Source: Actinoplanes sp. L3-i22 (GTDB lineage Bacteria; Actinomycetota; Actinomycetes; Mycobacteriales; Micromonosporaceae). Taken from it: DNA of 64,000 nucleotides. Of this stretch, positions 9,111 to 17,646 are shown piece by piece. The translations under genes were made by a program, and so were the position numbers. The stretch is taken from NCBI RefSeq assembly GCF_019704555.1, contig NZ_AP024745.1:8006501-8070500 (forward strand), read 5' to 3'. Numbering within the stretch: the stretch's first letter is position 1; each line of letters starts with the position of its first letter. The notes below the pieces were generated by a model. That model ran no database searches, had not been told where the DNA came from, and saw only the letters and a program-made list of their open reading frames with translations.

Positions 9111-10313
9111 TCAGCCGATCCGCACTGTCCGCGCCCAGTCCGGCGGCATGCGGAAGCCACCGTCGTCCTCGACGTCACGGCGGAAAAGGCCCACCACGGT
9201 CCGGCACGGCGGCGACGACTCCGGCCACGGTGTCCAGCCGTCGGTCAGCGCCACGATCACGTCCGGCCGCACCCGCAGCGCCTGCCGGAACCCGGCCCGA
9301 AGATCGGTGCCACCACCGCCGACCAGTGCGATCCCCTCCGCCCGGCAGAGCGGGTGGGCCACCCGGGCCGCCGCGTCACACGAGACCACGCTGACCCGGG
9401 ACCGGCCGCCGACCGCCCGGCCGATCGCGGCCACCTCCAGCAGCGCCGTGCCCAGCTCCGCGTCGCTGACCGATCCTGACGTGTCGATCACGACACAGAC
9501 CCGGGGCGGATTGCGGCGCAGGGCCGGCAGGATCACTCGCGGTAGCGCCGCGGCCCTCCGGGCCGGTCTGCCGTACGTGTAGTCGCCGCCCGTCCCGGCC
9601 GAACCCGCCGCCGCCCGCACCGCCGCCCCCAGCACGTCCCGCCACGGCTGCGGCGGGTGGAACGCCTCCTCGGCCCAGCGCTGCCAGCCCTGCGGCACGC
9701 TCCCCGGATGACCGTTGATCGCCTGCGCCACCCGGAACCGGACCGCGTCCCGCTCCTGCTCGGTCAGCCCGTGCGCGCCGTCCGCCCCGAGATCCCACTC
9801 GCGGGCGGCGCCGTCCGCGCCGCTGCCGCAGTCCAGCCACGCGAACCCGTCGGTCCACGGGCCCAGCCGGAACAGCGCCAGATAGTCCTCCATCAGCTAA
9901 TCCGGGTTCATCCGCAGCCGGGCCGGGGTCACCGCGCCGCGCGGGACCGGCAGGTCGTCGCCGAACGCGTCGTCGTTGATCTCGCAGTCCGCGGCGATGT
10001 TCATCCGCAGGCGCTCGCCCGGGCCGCTCAGGTCGTGCCGCTTCGCGTACCGGTCGCCGCGCCCGTGGTGGTCGCGCAGCAGGTGCGCGACCTCGTGCAC
10101 CCAGACCGAGGCCAGCTCGTCGACCGGCAGTTGCGCGACGAACGCCGGGGAGACGTAGCAGCGCCAGTGCCGGTCGACGGCCATCGTCGGGGTTCCCGGG
10201 GACTCGACCACGTGCAGGGCGAACAGGGCGGCGGCCAGGTAGGGGCGGGCCCGGGTGGCGTGCAGGCGGGCCGCGTACAGCTTCTCGGTGTCGAGTTCCT
10301 GGATTTTCCTCAT
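9111..10313 (-). pseudogene. DUF2201-type metallopeptidase/VWA protein, interrupted by one in-frame TAG
   Basis: The reading from ATG 10313 gives 138 codons to a TAG at 9897-9899 and then continues in the same frame, with no other lesion, to the stop at 9111. Without the stop it would be a 400-residue protein, a normal length for the predicted metal-dependent peptidases that carry a C-terminal VWA-like domain. The N-part has HEVAH at residues 73-77 (HExxH zinc site) and a conserved DCEIND segment. The C-part has the VWA metal site VCVVIDTSGSVSDAEL. Around the stop the peptide reads RLRMNPD-stop-LMEDYLALF; a CAG (Gln) codon would repair it. The ATG overlaps the stop of the MoxR gene (ATGA), so the genes are coupled. 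If the second part is made alone, ATG 9893 could start it. Confidence 0.8.
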
Positions 10314-11473
10314 GCCGCTTGCCGCACAACATTTACCGCGCCGGCCAGTCGTTCGATCCCGGCCGGCAATGGCCAGTCGTCGCGTCGCAGGTCGGCCAGG
10401 TTCCCGGCGGGCACCACGACCAGGTCCGGCGCGCCGCCGTCCAACGCCTTGACCAGCAGGGTCCAGGCCGCTTCCCATCGCTTGCGGTCCGCGTTCCGCC
10501 GGACCGCTTCGACAATTGCCTCCAGTACGGCCTGACGAAGGTCCCCGCGCTCCGGCAGCACCGCGGCGCCCGGATCGGCGAGCAGCGCCTCCGGATCGGG
10601 CAGATCCACCCGGTCCAGCACGGCCAGCAGCTCCAGCCCCGGGCCGTCCCCGACCACGCCCCGGACCAGCATCGACAGCACCTCGCGCGAGGTCCCGGCC
10701 GCGTTACCGAAAGCGATCAGCCGGACCGCCATCTCCCAGGTGCGCGGGGACGGCCACGGCCCGCCCCGCTTGGTCTCCGACTGCGGCAGCTGATGCACCA
10801 GCTTCGGGCGCCCGGTGAGCAGCTCGGTGACCCCGCGCCGGGCGTACGCCACCGCCTCCGCCAGCTTTTCGCGGTCCAGCGTGGGCAGCGCGGCCCGCGG
10901 CCACGTCCCGCCGAGCCCCCGCAGCACCACCTCGTGGTCGTAGGTCCACTGCAAGTGGACGAACCGGTTCGCCAGCGGCGCGCTCAACTCCCAGCCGTCC
11001 GCGGCCGAACCGCGCGGATTCGCGGCCGCGACGATCCGCACCCCCGGCGGCAGGGTGAGCGCGCCGACCCGGCGCTCCAGCACCAGCCGCAGCAGCGCGG
11101 CCTGGACGGCCGGCGGCGCGGTCGACAACTCGTCGAGGAAGAGCAGGCCACGGCCGCTGTTCGCGAGCCGCACCGCCCAGTCCGGCGGGGCCATCGGCAC
11201 GCCGTGCACGGCCGGGTCCGCGCCGATCACCGGCAGGCCGGAGAAGTCGGTCGGCTCGTGGACACTCGCGATGACGGTCGTCAGCGGCAGGTCGAGGGTG
11301 GCGGCCAGCTGGTTGAGGGCGGCGGTCTTGCCGATCCCCGGTTCGCCCCAGAGCAGGACGGGCAGGTCGGCGGCGACGGCCAGGGTGAGCGCTTCCAGCT
11401 GGGTGTCCGGGCGGGGCTCGGTGGTCGTGTCGGCGAGCAGTCCGAGCAGGTCAGCAGCAATATCAAGAGTCAT
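10310..11473 (-). CDS. MoxR-type AAA+ ATPase partner of the metallopeptidase/VWA gene
   Basis: This 387-residue AAA+ ATPase has Walker A GEPGIGKTA, Walker B LLFLDELS, a sensor-1 type segment RIVAAANPRGSAADGW and an arginine-finger region LANRFVHLQW. MoxR ATPases act with VWA-domain partners as chaperone-like remodelling machines. The gene downstream overlaps it by ATGA and encodes exactly such a partner. I chose ATG 11473 (MTLDIAADLLGLL) because family members start here. An in-frame ATG at 11542 overlaps the stop of the upstream gene (ATGA) and would add 23 poorly conserved-looking residues, so that start is also possible. The gene belongs to a three-gene minus-strand operon. Confidence 0.85.
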   Translation of the reverse strand: MTLDIAADLLGLLADTTTEPRPDTQLEALTLAVAADLPVLLWGEPGIGKTAALNQLAATLDLPLTTVIASVHEPTDFSGLPVIGADPAVHGVPMAPPDWAVRLANSGRGLLFLDELSTAPPAVQAALLRLVLERRVGALTLPPGVRIVAAANPRGSAADGWELSAPLANRFVHLQWTYDHEVVLRGLGGTWPRAALPTLDREKLAEAVAYARRGVTELLTGRPKLVHQLPQSETKRGGPWPSPRTWEMAVRLIAFGNAAGTSREVLSMLVRGVVGDGPGLELLAVLDRVDLPDPEALLADPGAAVLPERGDLRQAVLEAIVEAVRRNADRKRWEAAWTLLVKALDGGAPDLVVVPAGNLADLRRDDWPLPAGIERLAGAVNVVRQAA

Positions 11474-11538
11474 GTATGCACCTTTGGTGGCAGGTAGGCC
11501 GAGCATGGGGCAGGTCGGTTCGGCGGCTCTCGTCCGCG

Positions 11539-13125
11539 TCATCTCGTGAACCGTCGGCGGCGTCGGGGCACGGGCTTGAGCCGGGGCGGGCCGAAGCCAG
11601 CCAGTCCGGCGCGGTACAGCCCGTAGGTGAGGTGCCGTTCCTCGACCCGGGCCAGTTCGTCCCGGAGCGGGCCGTCGCGGAGCGAGGCGTGCGGGCCGAG
11701 CAGCGCCTCCACGGCACGGATCGCACCGGGAAGATCGCCGTGATCGAGGCGGGCCCGGATGTCGGCAAGCGTCTCCGGGCTGCGCATGGCGTTGTCGATC
11801 ACTCGGAGGCAGGGCAGCGGCGCCCCGCCGAACGCGACCAGGATCGCCTCCCGGCCCAGCTCGTCAGCGTCGTGATCCAGCGCGGAGAGCACGCCGTCGA
11901 CGAGCCCGATCCGGTGCTGCCGTCCCCGGCACTCGACGACGCGCACCCCAGTCGCATCAACGTCTCGCCCGCCCGGGCCTCGCTCCGGCACGCCCAGCCA
12001 AGACACTCCCCGCGAAATCGAGATCTGCTCCGGCACGGCCGGCCCAGGCACTCCCCGCGAGCCCGAGATCCGCTCCGGCACGGCCGGCCCCGGGATGTCC
12101 CCCGCGGCCCCGGCTCTGGGCGGCACGAGAGCGTCGGCGACCAGGGGATGCAGTTGACCGGCTTCGATCAGCCCGGCCCGGAGCAACTCGAGGTCGGGCA
12201 GGACCCAGGTGGCCGCGTCGGGAAGCACCAGCGAACCCCGCGGCACCCCGCGGACATTCCCCCGTTCGCCGGTGCTCCCCGCGCGGCCGCCCGGCCACCC
12301 GCGGCCGTCTTCACGCCCGCGGAAACTCTCACCGCCGTCGCCCTCCCCGCCACGGAAACTCGTGCCCGGGACGCCCTCTACTACGCGGAAACTCCCGGTC
12401 AGGCCGCCTTCCCCGCCGCGGAAAGTTCCGTCCTGGGCTCCGGGCCGGCCGTCATGCCCGGCCGGCGACGACGGGCGCAGCTCGCGGTAGGCATGGGTAT
12501 TCATCCGTACGAAAACGGGCTCGTCGTTTTTGTTCTCCGCCTGCCGCAAGATGTCCGCCTCGGCCGGCCACCGGTGTTCGGCCGCGGCCGAATCGCCCGC
12601 CCAGGTCGCTACACCCGCGCGTTCCCGCAGGTCAGCGACGCAACGGACGTCCCACAGATGGCGGTGCAGATCGAATCGGAACCGGCGATTCGGGCGCGGA
12701 TGCGGATGCACCCCGTCCGAGCCGCCGCCCCACAGCGCGAGGCTGATCCGCTGATCAGCATCGGCCCAGGCCGGAGCGGTACGCGCGACGAGATGCAGCC
12801 GCGGCCCGTAGCGGGCCAGCGACACCGTGACGCCCGGCCGCAACCGCCCGGACTCGACCCGGGGCAGATGCCAGCGCAGCAGCTCAGGAACAAAATGGCG
12901 CAGATCGTCGCGAACCGCAGCAGCCACCGCATGGCCGTGCAGGAAGGCGATGGCGCGCGGATCCAGATCCGGATCCACCCGGGCCGCGGCGCACGCGCCG
13001 GCCCAATCCCCGGCGAGCCGCCGGGCGGTAGCAGTTTCGATCATGGCGGGCGGCACGGCGAACTCGCGCACGCGCTGCCAGGCGGTGAGACGGGGGTCGC
13101 CGTCCACAGAGGAGCGCATCAGCAC
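11539..13125 (-). CDS. Uncharacterised protein of the MoxR/metallopeptidase operon, with repeat insert
   Basis: I do not recognise a named domain in this 528-residue protein. It is the first gene of the operon and its stop overlaps an ATG in the MoxR frame, so it probably works with the MoxR/VWA pair. The N-terminal part (1-220) has mixed alpha/beta segments such as LHLVARTAPAWADADQRISL and FRFDLHRHLWDVRC. Residues about 230-275 are an Arg/Gly-rich array of four 11-residue units (TFRGGEGGLTG, SFRVVEGVPGT, SFRGGEGDGGE, SFRGREDGRGW), encoded by an exact 33-bp repeat. The C-part (280-528) has a second partly repeated patch around PAVPERISGSRGV, then helical segments (ADIRARLDHGDLPGAIRAVE). The start could be GTG 13125 or ATG 13119. 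Confidence 0.65.
   Translation of the reverse strand: MLMRSSVDGDPRLTAWQRVREFAVPPAMIETATARRLAGDWAGACAAARVDPDLDPRAIAFLHGHAVAAAVRDDLRHFVPELLRWHLPRVESGRLRPGVTVSLARYGPRLHLVARTAPAWADADQRISLALWGGGSDGVHPHPRPNRRFRFDLHRHLWDVRCVADLRERAGVATWAGDSAAAEHRWPAEADILRQAENKNDEPVFVRMNTHAYRELRPSSPAGHDGRPGAQDGTFRGGEGGLTGSFRVVEGVPGTSFRGGEGDGGESFRGREDGRGWPGGRAGSTGERGNVRGVPRGSLVLPDAATWVLPDLELLRAGLIEAGQLHPLVADALVPPRAGAAGDIPGPAVPERISGSRGVPGPAVPEQISISRGVSWLGVPERGPGGRDVDATGVRVVECRGRQHRIGLVDGVLSALDHDADELGREAILVAFGGAPLPCLRVIDNAMRSPETLADIRARLDHGDLPGAIRAVEALLGPHASLRDGPLRDELARVEERHLTYGLYRAGLAGFGPPRLKPVPRRRRRFTR
12315..12440 (-). repeat. 33-bp tandem repeat array (GGAAA core), copy set 1
   Basis: On the plus strand GGAAA occurs at 12321, 12354, 12387 and 12420, exactly 33 bp apart, in the context CCGCGGAAACTC or close variants. 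The array lies inside the minus-strand hypothetical gene, where the core is read in reverse as TTC-CGC (Phe-Arg). The same DNA core recurs at 33-bp spacing in two other genes of the window. Confidence 0.85.
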
Positions 13126-13237
13126 TCACTTCTTGTGGACATGGCCCCCTCTCCGTGGTTCAAGGTAAGCATCGCGGAGGAGCATAGCGGCTCCGCACGG
13201 ACCCGGCATCCCCCATTTTTGGGCTACCGTCGCCGTT

Positions 13238-15535
13238 GTGCTTCCCGATGGGCCCTCCCCCTCCCACCGCCACACATCGTCGCCGGCCGACCGGCTGCCC
13301 AGCGCCGCGCCGCTGACCCCGCGCACCACAAAGGCAGCCGCCGCCCACAGCAGCCCCGGTGCCGAAGACACCCCCGCACGAATCCCCGACGTGGCCGGCC
13401 ATCGGGTTCCGGCGAGCGACCGCCTGCGCATCCCGCTCGGTCTGTCCCCCGACGCTACGCCGATTCACCTGGACCTGAAGGAGGCTGTGGACAGCGGAAT
13501 GGGCCCGCACGGCCTGATCGCCGGCACCGCCGCCCCCGCCGTTCTGCGGACAATCACATCCGGCCTGGCCGCGACCCATCTACCCGACGAGGCGTCCTTC
13601 GTCCTGCTCGACGCCACCCCCGGATCCCTCGTCACCCTGGGGCGATTCCCGCACACAGAAGTGCTCGTCGACGCGACCCGGATGGACCTCCTGCCCCGCC
13701 TGATCGAGGTCCTCGAGGGCGAACTGGCCCGCCGCAAACGCCTGCTGGTCGCCGCCGGCTGCGCCAGTCACAGCGAGTATCTCCGCGGCGCCGCCACCCG
13801 TCCGCCGATGCCGGCCCTGATCCTGATCTGTCACGAGTTCTCCGCGCTCTTCGACGCCCACCCCGAGCTGCTCGACCTGGTCCGCCGGATCGGCTGGCTG
13901 GGTCGCGCGCGCGGCATCCACCTGATCCTCGCGGCCGCCGACGTCCCCGAGCCCGGCGTGCACGGCCTGGCCGGCTACCTCTCGTACCGGATCGCGCTCC
14001 CCGGCGCGCCGGCCTTCGTCCTCGGCCCGCACCCCACCGGCACGCCGCCCGCCGGCCACGGCCTGCTCCGCGCGCATACCGAGGAACCGATCCCGTTCGC
14101 CCTCAACCCCACCGCGGAAACAAACGGCACCTCCCCCGGCACCACTGCGGAAAGATTCGCCACCAGCGCCGAAGCGACCGCGGAAAGAATCGGCACCAGC
14201 ATCGGGGCGACCGCGGAAAGAAACCCCACCGGCGCGGAAGATCGCGACGCCGTCGAGCGCCTCAGCACGACACCACCACCCACGCACCGGATCTGGCTGC
14301 CGCCACTCGACGAGCCACCCACCCTCGACGACCTTGCCGGCCCCATCGTGACCGATCCCGATCACCTCCCCCGATTCGCCGACCAGACCTTGCACGACAC
14401 CCTCCAGATCCCGATCGCCGTCCTCGACAAGCCCCGCGACCACCGCCGCGACACCATCTGGCTCCCGGTCGCCGGCAACGTCGCGGTGGTCGGTGGTCCA
14501 GGCAGCGGAAAAACCGACCTCCTACGTACGGCCACAGCCGCGCTCGCCCTCGCCCACACCGCCCCGGACCTGCGCGTCATCGCCCCCGCCTCGATCGCCC
14601 CCGACCACCAGCGCATCCCCCTGGTCCACGGCGTCCTGGACCCGTCCCGCCCGGCCGACGACGAGCGGCGCGACCTGCACGCCCTCCTCGACACCCCGAC
14701 CGGCGACACGATCCTGATGATCGACGGCTGGGCGGAGTTCTGGACCACCCACCCGGACTGGCACGACCTGCTCCTGGAGATCGCCCGCCGCGGCTCGTCC
14801 CGGGGCGTGCACCTGATCGCGACCGCCACCCACTGGTCCGATTTCGATCCCCGGTTCACGGACCACTTCGGGTCCCGTCTGGAGCTGCGCCTCACCGATC
14901 CGGCCGAGTCCACGATCGATCCGGTCGCCGCCGCCACCGTCCCGGCGGACCGCCCCGGTCGCGGCATCGTCGCCGCCCCCACCGGCGCCCTGCACTTCCT
15001 GACCGCCCGCGCCCCGGACGACGCCCTGGTCCGGTCGCTGTCCACCGATCACTGCGCGGAGTGCGGCTTCACCTACGTCGCGGTCTCCCCGGCCGACCTG
15101 CCCGCCCGGTTCCGCGCCACCGGCAACCTGTACGCCGCGGCCCTGCTCGCCGCCACGGATCTGCGCCGACGTCCGTACCCCGAAGTCTGGTCGCCTCTGG
15201 AATACACCTGCCACCTCCGCGACATGCTCCGGGTCCAGCGCGAACGGCTCGCCCTGGCGCTCGCCACCGACAACCCGGCGTTCACCCCGATGGGCCGTGC
15301 CGAACGGCCGCTCCGGGACGGCTACAACGCGCAGGATCCCCACACCGTCCTGACCGAGTTGGATCAGGCCGGCGAGTCCCTGGCGGCAGCCTTCGAGGCG
15401 CTGACGCCCGGCGACCTGCGGCGCACCGGCACCTACAACTGGCCGGTCACCGCCGTCCGCGATCTACTGTGGATCGGCCGCCACACCGTCCACGAGATCG
15501 TCCACCACCTGCTCGACATCACCCGCCAGCGCTGA
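13238..15535 (+). CDS. EccC-like FtsK/SpoIIIE ATPase fused to a DinB-like domain
   Basis: This 765-residue protein is fused in one intact frame. Residues 62-285 match the first ATPase domain of type VII secretion EccC (RLRIPLGLS, IHLDLKEAVDSGMGPHGLI, EGELARRKRLL, GYLSYRIALP). The Walker A loop there is GTAAPAVLRT instead of GxxGSGKS, and Walker B reads LILICHEF, so this domain is probably inactive. Residues 290-345 are an 11-residue repeat (TAERxxTSxxA). Residues 350-595 form a second ATPase with an intact GGPGSGKTD (419-427) and TILMID. Where a third EccC ATPase would follow, residues 605-765 instead look like a DinB/YfiT four-helix domain (CHLRDMLRVQRERL, HTVHEIVHHLLDI). No other ESX genes are nearby. 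It is divergent from the MoxR operon. The start codon is uncertain. Confidence 0.75.
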   Translation: MLPDGPSPSHRHTSSPADRLPSAAPLTPRTTKAAAAHSSPGAEDTPARIPDVAGHRVPASDRLRIPLGLSPDATPIHLDLKEAVDSGMGPHGLIAGTAAPAVLRTITSGLAATHLPDEASFVLLDATPGSLVTLGRFPHTEVLVDATRMDLLPRLIEVLEGELARRKRLLVAAGCASHSEYLRGAATRPPMPALILICHEFSALFDAHPELLDLVRRIGWLGRARGIHLILAAADVPEPGVHGLAGYLSYRIALPGAPAFVLGPHPTGTPPAGHGLLRAHTEEPIPFALNPTAETNGTSPGTTAERFATSAEATAERIGTSIGATAERNPTGAEDRDAVERLSTTPPPTHRIWLPPLDEPPTLDDLAGPIVTDPDHLPRFADQTLHDTLQIPIAVLDKPRDHRRDTIWLPVAGNVAVVGGPGSGKTDLLRTATAALALAHTAPDLRVIAPASIAPDHQRIPLVHGVLDPSRPADDERRDLHALLDTPTGDTILMIDGWAEFWTTHPDWHDLLLEIARRGSSRGVHLIATATHWSDFDPRFTDHFGSRLELRLTDPAESTIDPVAAATVPADRPGRGIVAAPTGALHFLTARAPDDALVRSLSTDHCAECGFTYVAVSPADLPARFRATGNLYAAALLAATDLRRRPYPEVWSPLEYTCHLRDMLRVQRERLALALATDNPAFTPMGRAERPLRDGYNAQDPHTVLTELDQAGESLAAAFEALTPGDLRRTGTYNWPVTAVRDLLWIGRHTVHEIVHHLLDITRQR
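14110..14245 (+). repeat. 33-bp tandem repeat array (GGAAA core), copy set 2
   Basis: GGAAA occurs at 14116, 14149, 14182 and 14215, exactly 33 bp apart, in the context CCGCGGAAAG. It encodes the linker repeat TAER plus seven variable residues between the two ATPase domains of the EccC-like protein. Here the core is read as GCG-GAA-A (Ala-Glu). Confidence 0.85.
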
Positions 15536-15613
15536 CCCCGACCGGCGGCGCCGAGACGACGGCGCTGGGGCAGGGGCGCTGCGGCAAGAGATCAGCGACC
15601 GAAAAGGAGCACC

Positions 15614-16702
15614 ATGCGGATCATCTTCGTCGCCGCGCCGCTGCAGGGCCATCTGATGCCCCTCGTCCCGCTCGCCGCGGCGTGCCGCGACGCCGGGCAC
15701 GACGTGATCCTGGCCGGCGGCGGTTTCCCGCCCGACCTGCTCGGCCTGCGCACCGCGGACATCGGATCCGGTTTCAGCCTGCCACGGAGCGCGATCCGGG
15801 TGGCTCTGCGGCGTCCGGGCCTGGCGCGCGCCGAGATGCGGGGCACCGCCGGCCTCGGCATGGTCGGCGAGCTGTTCGGCCGCGCCAATCTGGCCCTGGT
15901 CGGTCCGCTGCTGGCGCTGGCCGAGCGGGAACGACCGGATCTGATCATCCACGAGCCACTGGCCGAGGCCGGCGCGATCGTCGCCGGGCGCCTGTCGGTG
16001 CCGTCGGTGCTGCAGGAGAACACGCTGTGGCCGGCGACCGAGATCTTCCGGGCGGTCGCCACCAGCTCGGCCCTGCGAAGGACGGCAGTTCAACCCCCGA
16101 ACCTGACAATTACCGTACGGCCGCGGAGCCTGCGCGACGATGCCACCGTGGACGGGGTGATCATGCGGCCGGTCCCGTTCTCCGGTGGCGGATCCGTCCC
16201 GGACTGGCTGCTCAGCCCCGGTGACCGCCCCCGCGTCCTGGTCAGCCGCAGCACCCTGGACGGCCCGAACGACGGCGACCCCGGGCCGGCCGTCGTCGCC
16301 GCGGCCGCGCGGGTGGACGCCGAGTTCGTCCTGTTCCGCCCGGCCTCGACCGGCAACCTGCCGCCGAACGTACGGGTGGTCGACCGGGTCCCCCTCGACC
16401 GGGCCCTTCCGCACGCCGCCGCGTTCGTCCACCATTCCGGCGCGGGCAGTGTGCTGGGCGGCCTGGCCGCGGGCATTCCGCAGCTGACCACGCCGGGAGC
16501 CGGCGACCGCCGCCACAACGCGGCGCTGCTCGCCCGGCGGGGCGCCGGCCTGGCCGTCGAGGCCGCGGCCATCACCCCGGACGACCTGAACCGCCTGCTG
16601 ACCGACGACGCGCTGCGCACCGCGGCCGGGGAGGTCGCGGCGGAGATCGCGGCCATGCCGGCGCCGGCGGCCGTGGTCCCGGTACTCGAAGGCCTCGTCT
16701 GA
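15614..16702 (+). CDS. UGT/MGT-type glycosyltransferase
   Basis: This 362-residue GT-B enzyme of family GT1 type starts at ATG 15614 after AAAGGAG. The N-terminal acceptor-side Rossmann domain begins MRIIFVAAPLQGHLMPLVPL, the usual start of macrolide- and polyketide-type glycosyltransferases. The C-terminal donor domain holds PHAAAFVHHSGAGSVLGGLA followed by GIPQLTTPGAGDRRHNAALL, the nucleotide-sugar binding signature with the HHxGxG core. Such enzymes transfer an activated hexose to a small molecule. No natural-product pathway genes flank it, so it may instead act on antibiotics or xenobiotics. It is slightly shorter than the usual 380-420 residues. Confidence 0.85.
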   Translation: MRIIFVAAPLQGHLMPLVPLAAACRDAGHDVILAGGGFPPDLLGLRTADIGSGFSLPRSAIRVALRRPGLARAEMRGTAGLGMVGELFGRANLALVGPLLALAERERPDLIIHEPLAEAGAIVAGRLSVPSVLQENTLWPATEIFRAVATSSALRRTAVQPPNLTITVRPRSLRDDATVDGVIMRPVPFSGGGSVPDWLLSPGDRPRVLVSRSTLDGPNDGDPGPAVVAAAARVDAEFVLFRPASTGNLPPNVRVVDRVPLDRALPHAAAFVHHSGAGSVLGGLAAGIPQLTTPGAGDRRHNAALLARRGAGLAVEAAAITPDDLNRLLTDDALRTAAGEVAAEIAAMPAPAAVVPVLEGLV

Positions 16703-16745
16703 TTTCCGCCAGACCCCGGGCCGGGCCCGGTCGCAGGATTGCGGC

Positions 16746-17204
16746 ATGGATTTCCGAGTACATGCCATGCCCACCGAAGTGCTCGAGCGCGTGCGGAAGG
16801 AGAGCGCCGGCCCGCCGCGACCGGACGTGGTGCGGCTGACCGCCGAGGGCGGCGAGCAGATCCGCTGCTGCCTGCGGAACGCCCGCGCCGGCGAGGAACT
16901 GCTGCTCTTCAACTACGAGCCGCCGATCCCACCCAGTCCGTACCAGGAGGCCGGTGCCGTCTTCGCGCACGCCGAGCCGTGTGCCGGCGCCGAGGACGAC
17001 GGCTATCCCGCGGACTGGCGGGGCGGTCCGCGGGTGCTGCGCGCCTATGACGAGCGCGGCTGGATCCACCCGAACAGCCGGGCCCACGACGGCACCGACC
17101 CGGAGGGCGCGCTCGCCGAGGTCTTCGCCGACCCGGCGGTCGTCCAGGTGCACGTCCGCAACATCGCCTACGGCTGCTTCATGTTCGTCGCCACCCGCAA
17201 ATAA
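16746..17204 (+). CDS. DUF1203-family protein
   Basis: This 152-residue protein begins MDFRVHAMPTEVLERVRKES and has the family hallmarks: PIPPSPYQEAGAVFAHAEPC, a region around PRVLRAYDERGWIHPNSRAH, and the ending VHVRNIAYGCFMFVATR. DUF1203 proteins are small cytosolic proteins of unknown function, common in actinobacteria and proteobacteria. The Cys and His in AHAEPCAG and the terminal YGCFMF motif are conserved in the family as I recall it. It lies 43 bp after the glycosyltransferase, with no functional link apparent. Confidence 0.8.
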   Translation: MDFRVHAMPTEVLERVRKESAGPPRPDVVRLTAEGGEQIRCCLRNARAGEELLLFNYEPPIPPSPYQEAGAVFAHAEPCAGAEDDGYPADWRGGPRVLRAYDERGWIHPNSRAHDGTDPEGALAEVFADPAVVQVHVRNIAYGCFMFVATRK

Positions 17205-17273
17205 GGAGTCGCCACCCGAGCACAGGAAAGCACCCCGCAAAGTCACCACCCGCTCATGACGATCCGATACCGA

Positions 17274-17318
17274 ACGCATGACTAGCCATCGTGCGACAAG
17301 ATGACGCATGACTATAGT
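17274..17318 (+). promoter_or_regulatory. Candidate promoter and direct-repeat operator of the small HTH gene
   Basis: A -10 element TATAGT lies at 17313-17318, six bases before GTG 17325, the spacing of a leaderless transcript. An 11-bp direct repeat ACGCATGACTA is present at 17274-17284 and 17304-17314, one copy overlapping the -10 box. This would suit autoregulation by the HTH protein. No clear -35 box is visible. Confidence 0.4.
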
Positions 17319-17324
17319 CTTGGT

Positions 17325-17528
17325 GTGCCACGAATTCTCATGGGAGCAGGCGAGATCGCCAAACGGCTCGGGCTCAGCCGTCAGCGCGTGCAGCAACTCG
17401 CCGAGCGCGACGACTGGCCCACGCCGTTCGACGAGCTGGCCATGGGCCGGGTCTGGTTGATCACCGACATCGAGGACTGGATCCGCCGCCAGCGGGCCGA
17501 TCTGAATCCCGACCCACCACCCGACTGA
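17325..17528 (+). CDS. Small helix-turn-helix (AlpA/MerR-like) DNA-binding protein
   Basis: The product is a single winged-helix-like HTH domain: GAGEIAKRLGLSRQRVQQLAERDDWP, then FDELAMGRVWLITDIEDWIRRQ, a layout typical of small AlpA-type or MerR-N-terminal regulators. It would bind DNA and may control a neighbour or itself. I place the start at GTG 17325 because TATAGT stands six bases upstream, as in leaderless mRNAs, giving 67 residues. ATG 17301 and ATG 17340 are in-frame alternatives (75 or 62 residues). The gene stands alone, followed by two strong hairpins. The target is unknown. Confidence 0.65.
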   Translation: MPRILMGAGEIAKRLGLSRQRVQQLAERDDWPTPFDELAMGRVWLITDIEDWIRRQRADLNPDPPPD

Positions 17529-17547
17529 CCGACAGCGATCACCTCCA

Positions 17548-17605
17548 GGCCCGCCGAGCGGGCCGAACCCCCGGCGGCCGGCCCGGAACAACCGGGCCGC
17601 CCGCC
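17548..17605 (+). terminator. Two consecutive hairpins after the HTH gene
   Basis: Hairpin 1 is GGCCCGC-CGA-GCGGGCC at 17548-17564. Hairpin 2 spans 17573-17605, with a core stem of GGCCCGG around the loop AACAA and further pairing outward with one mismatch. Neither has a U-tract, as is usual for actinobacterial terminators. Confidence 0.6.
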
Positions 17606-17646
17606 CTGACCGGCAGCGGCCGGGCGCCGGTTGATTAACTGTCGCC

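Noticed and set aside
2951..9178. A 2,075-codon open frame on the minus strand, offset from the DUF11 protein
   Set aside because: It is an Arg/Asp/His-rich shadow frame caused by high GC; the overlapping frame gives regular DUF11/DUF7507-like modules, a signal peptide and a sorting signal.
11476..16224. A 1,582-codon plus-strand open frame
   Set aside because: It crosses genes on both strands and reads as Pro/Arg-rich shadow; the real genes in other frames have clear motifs.
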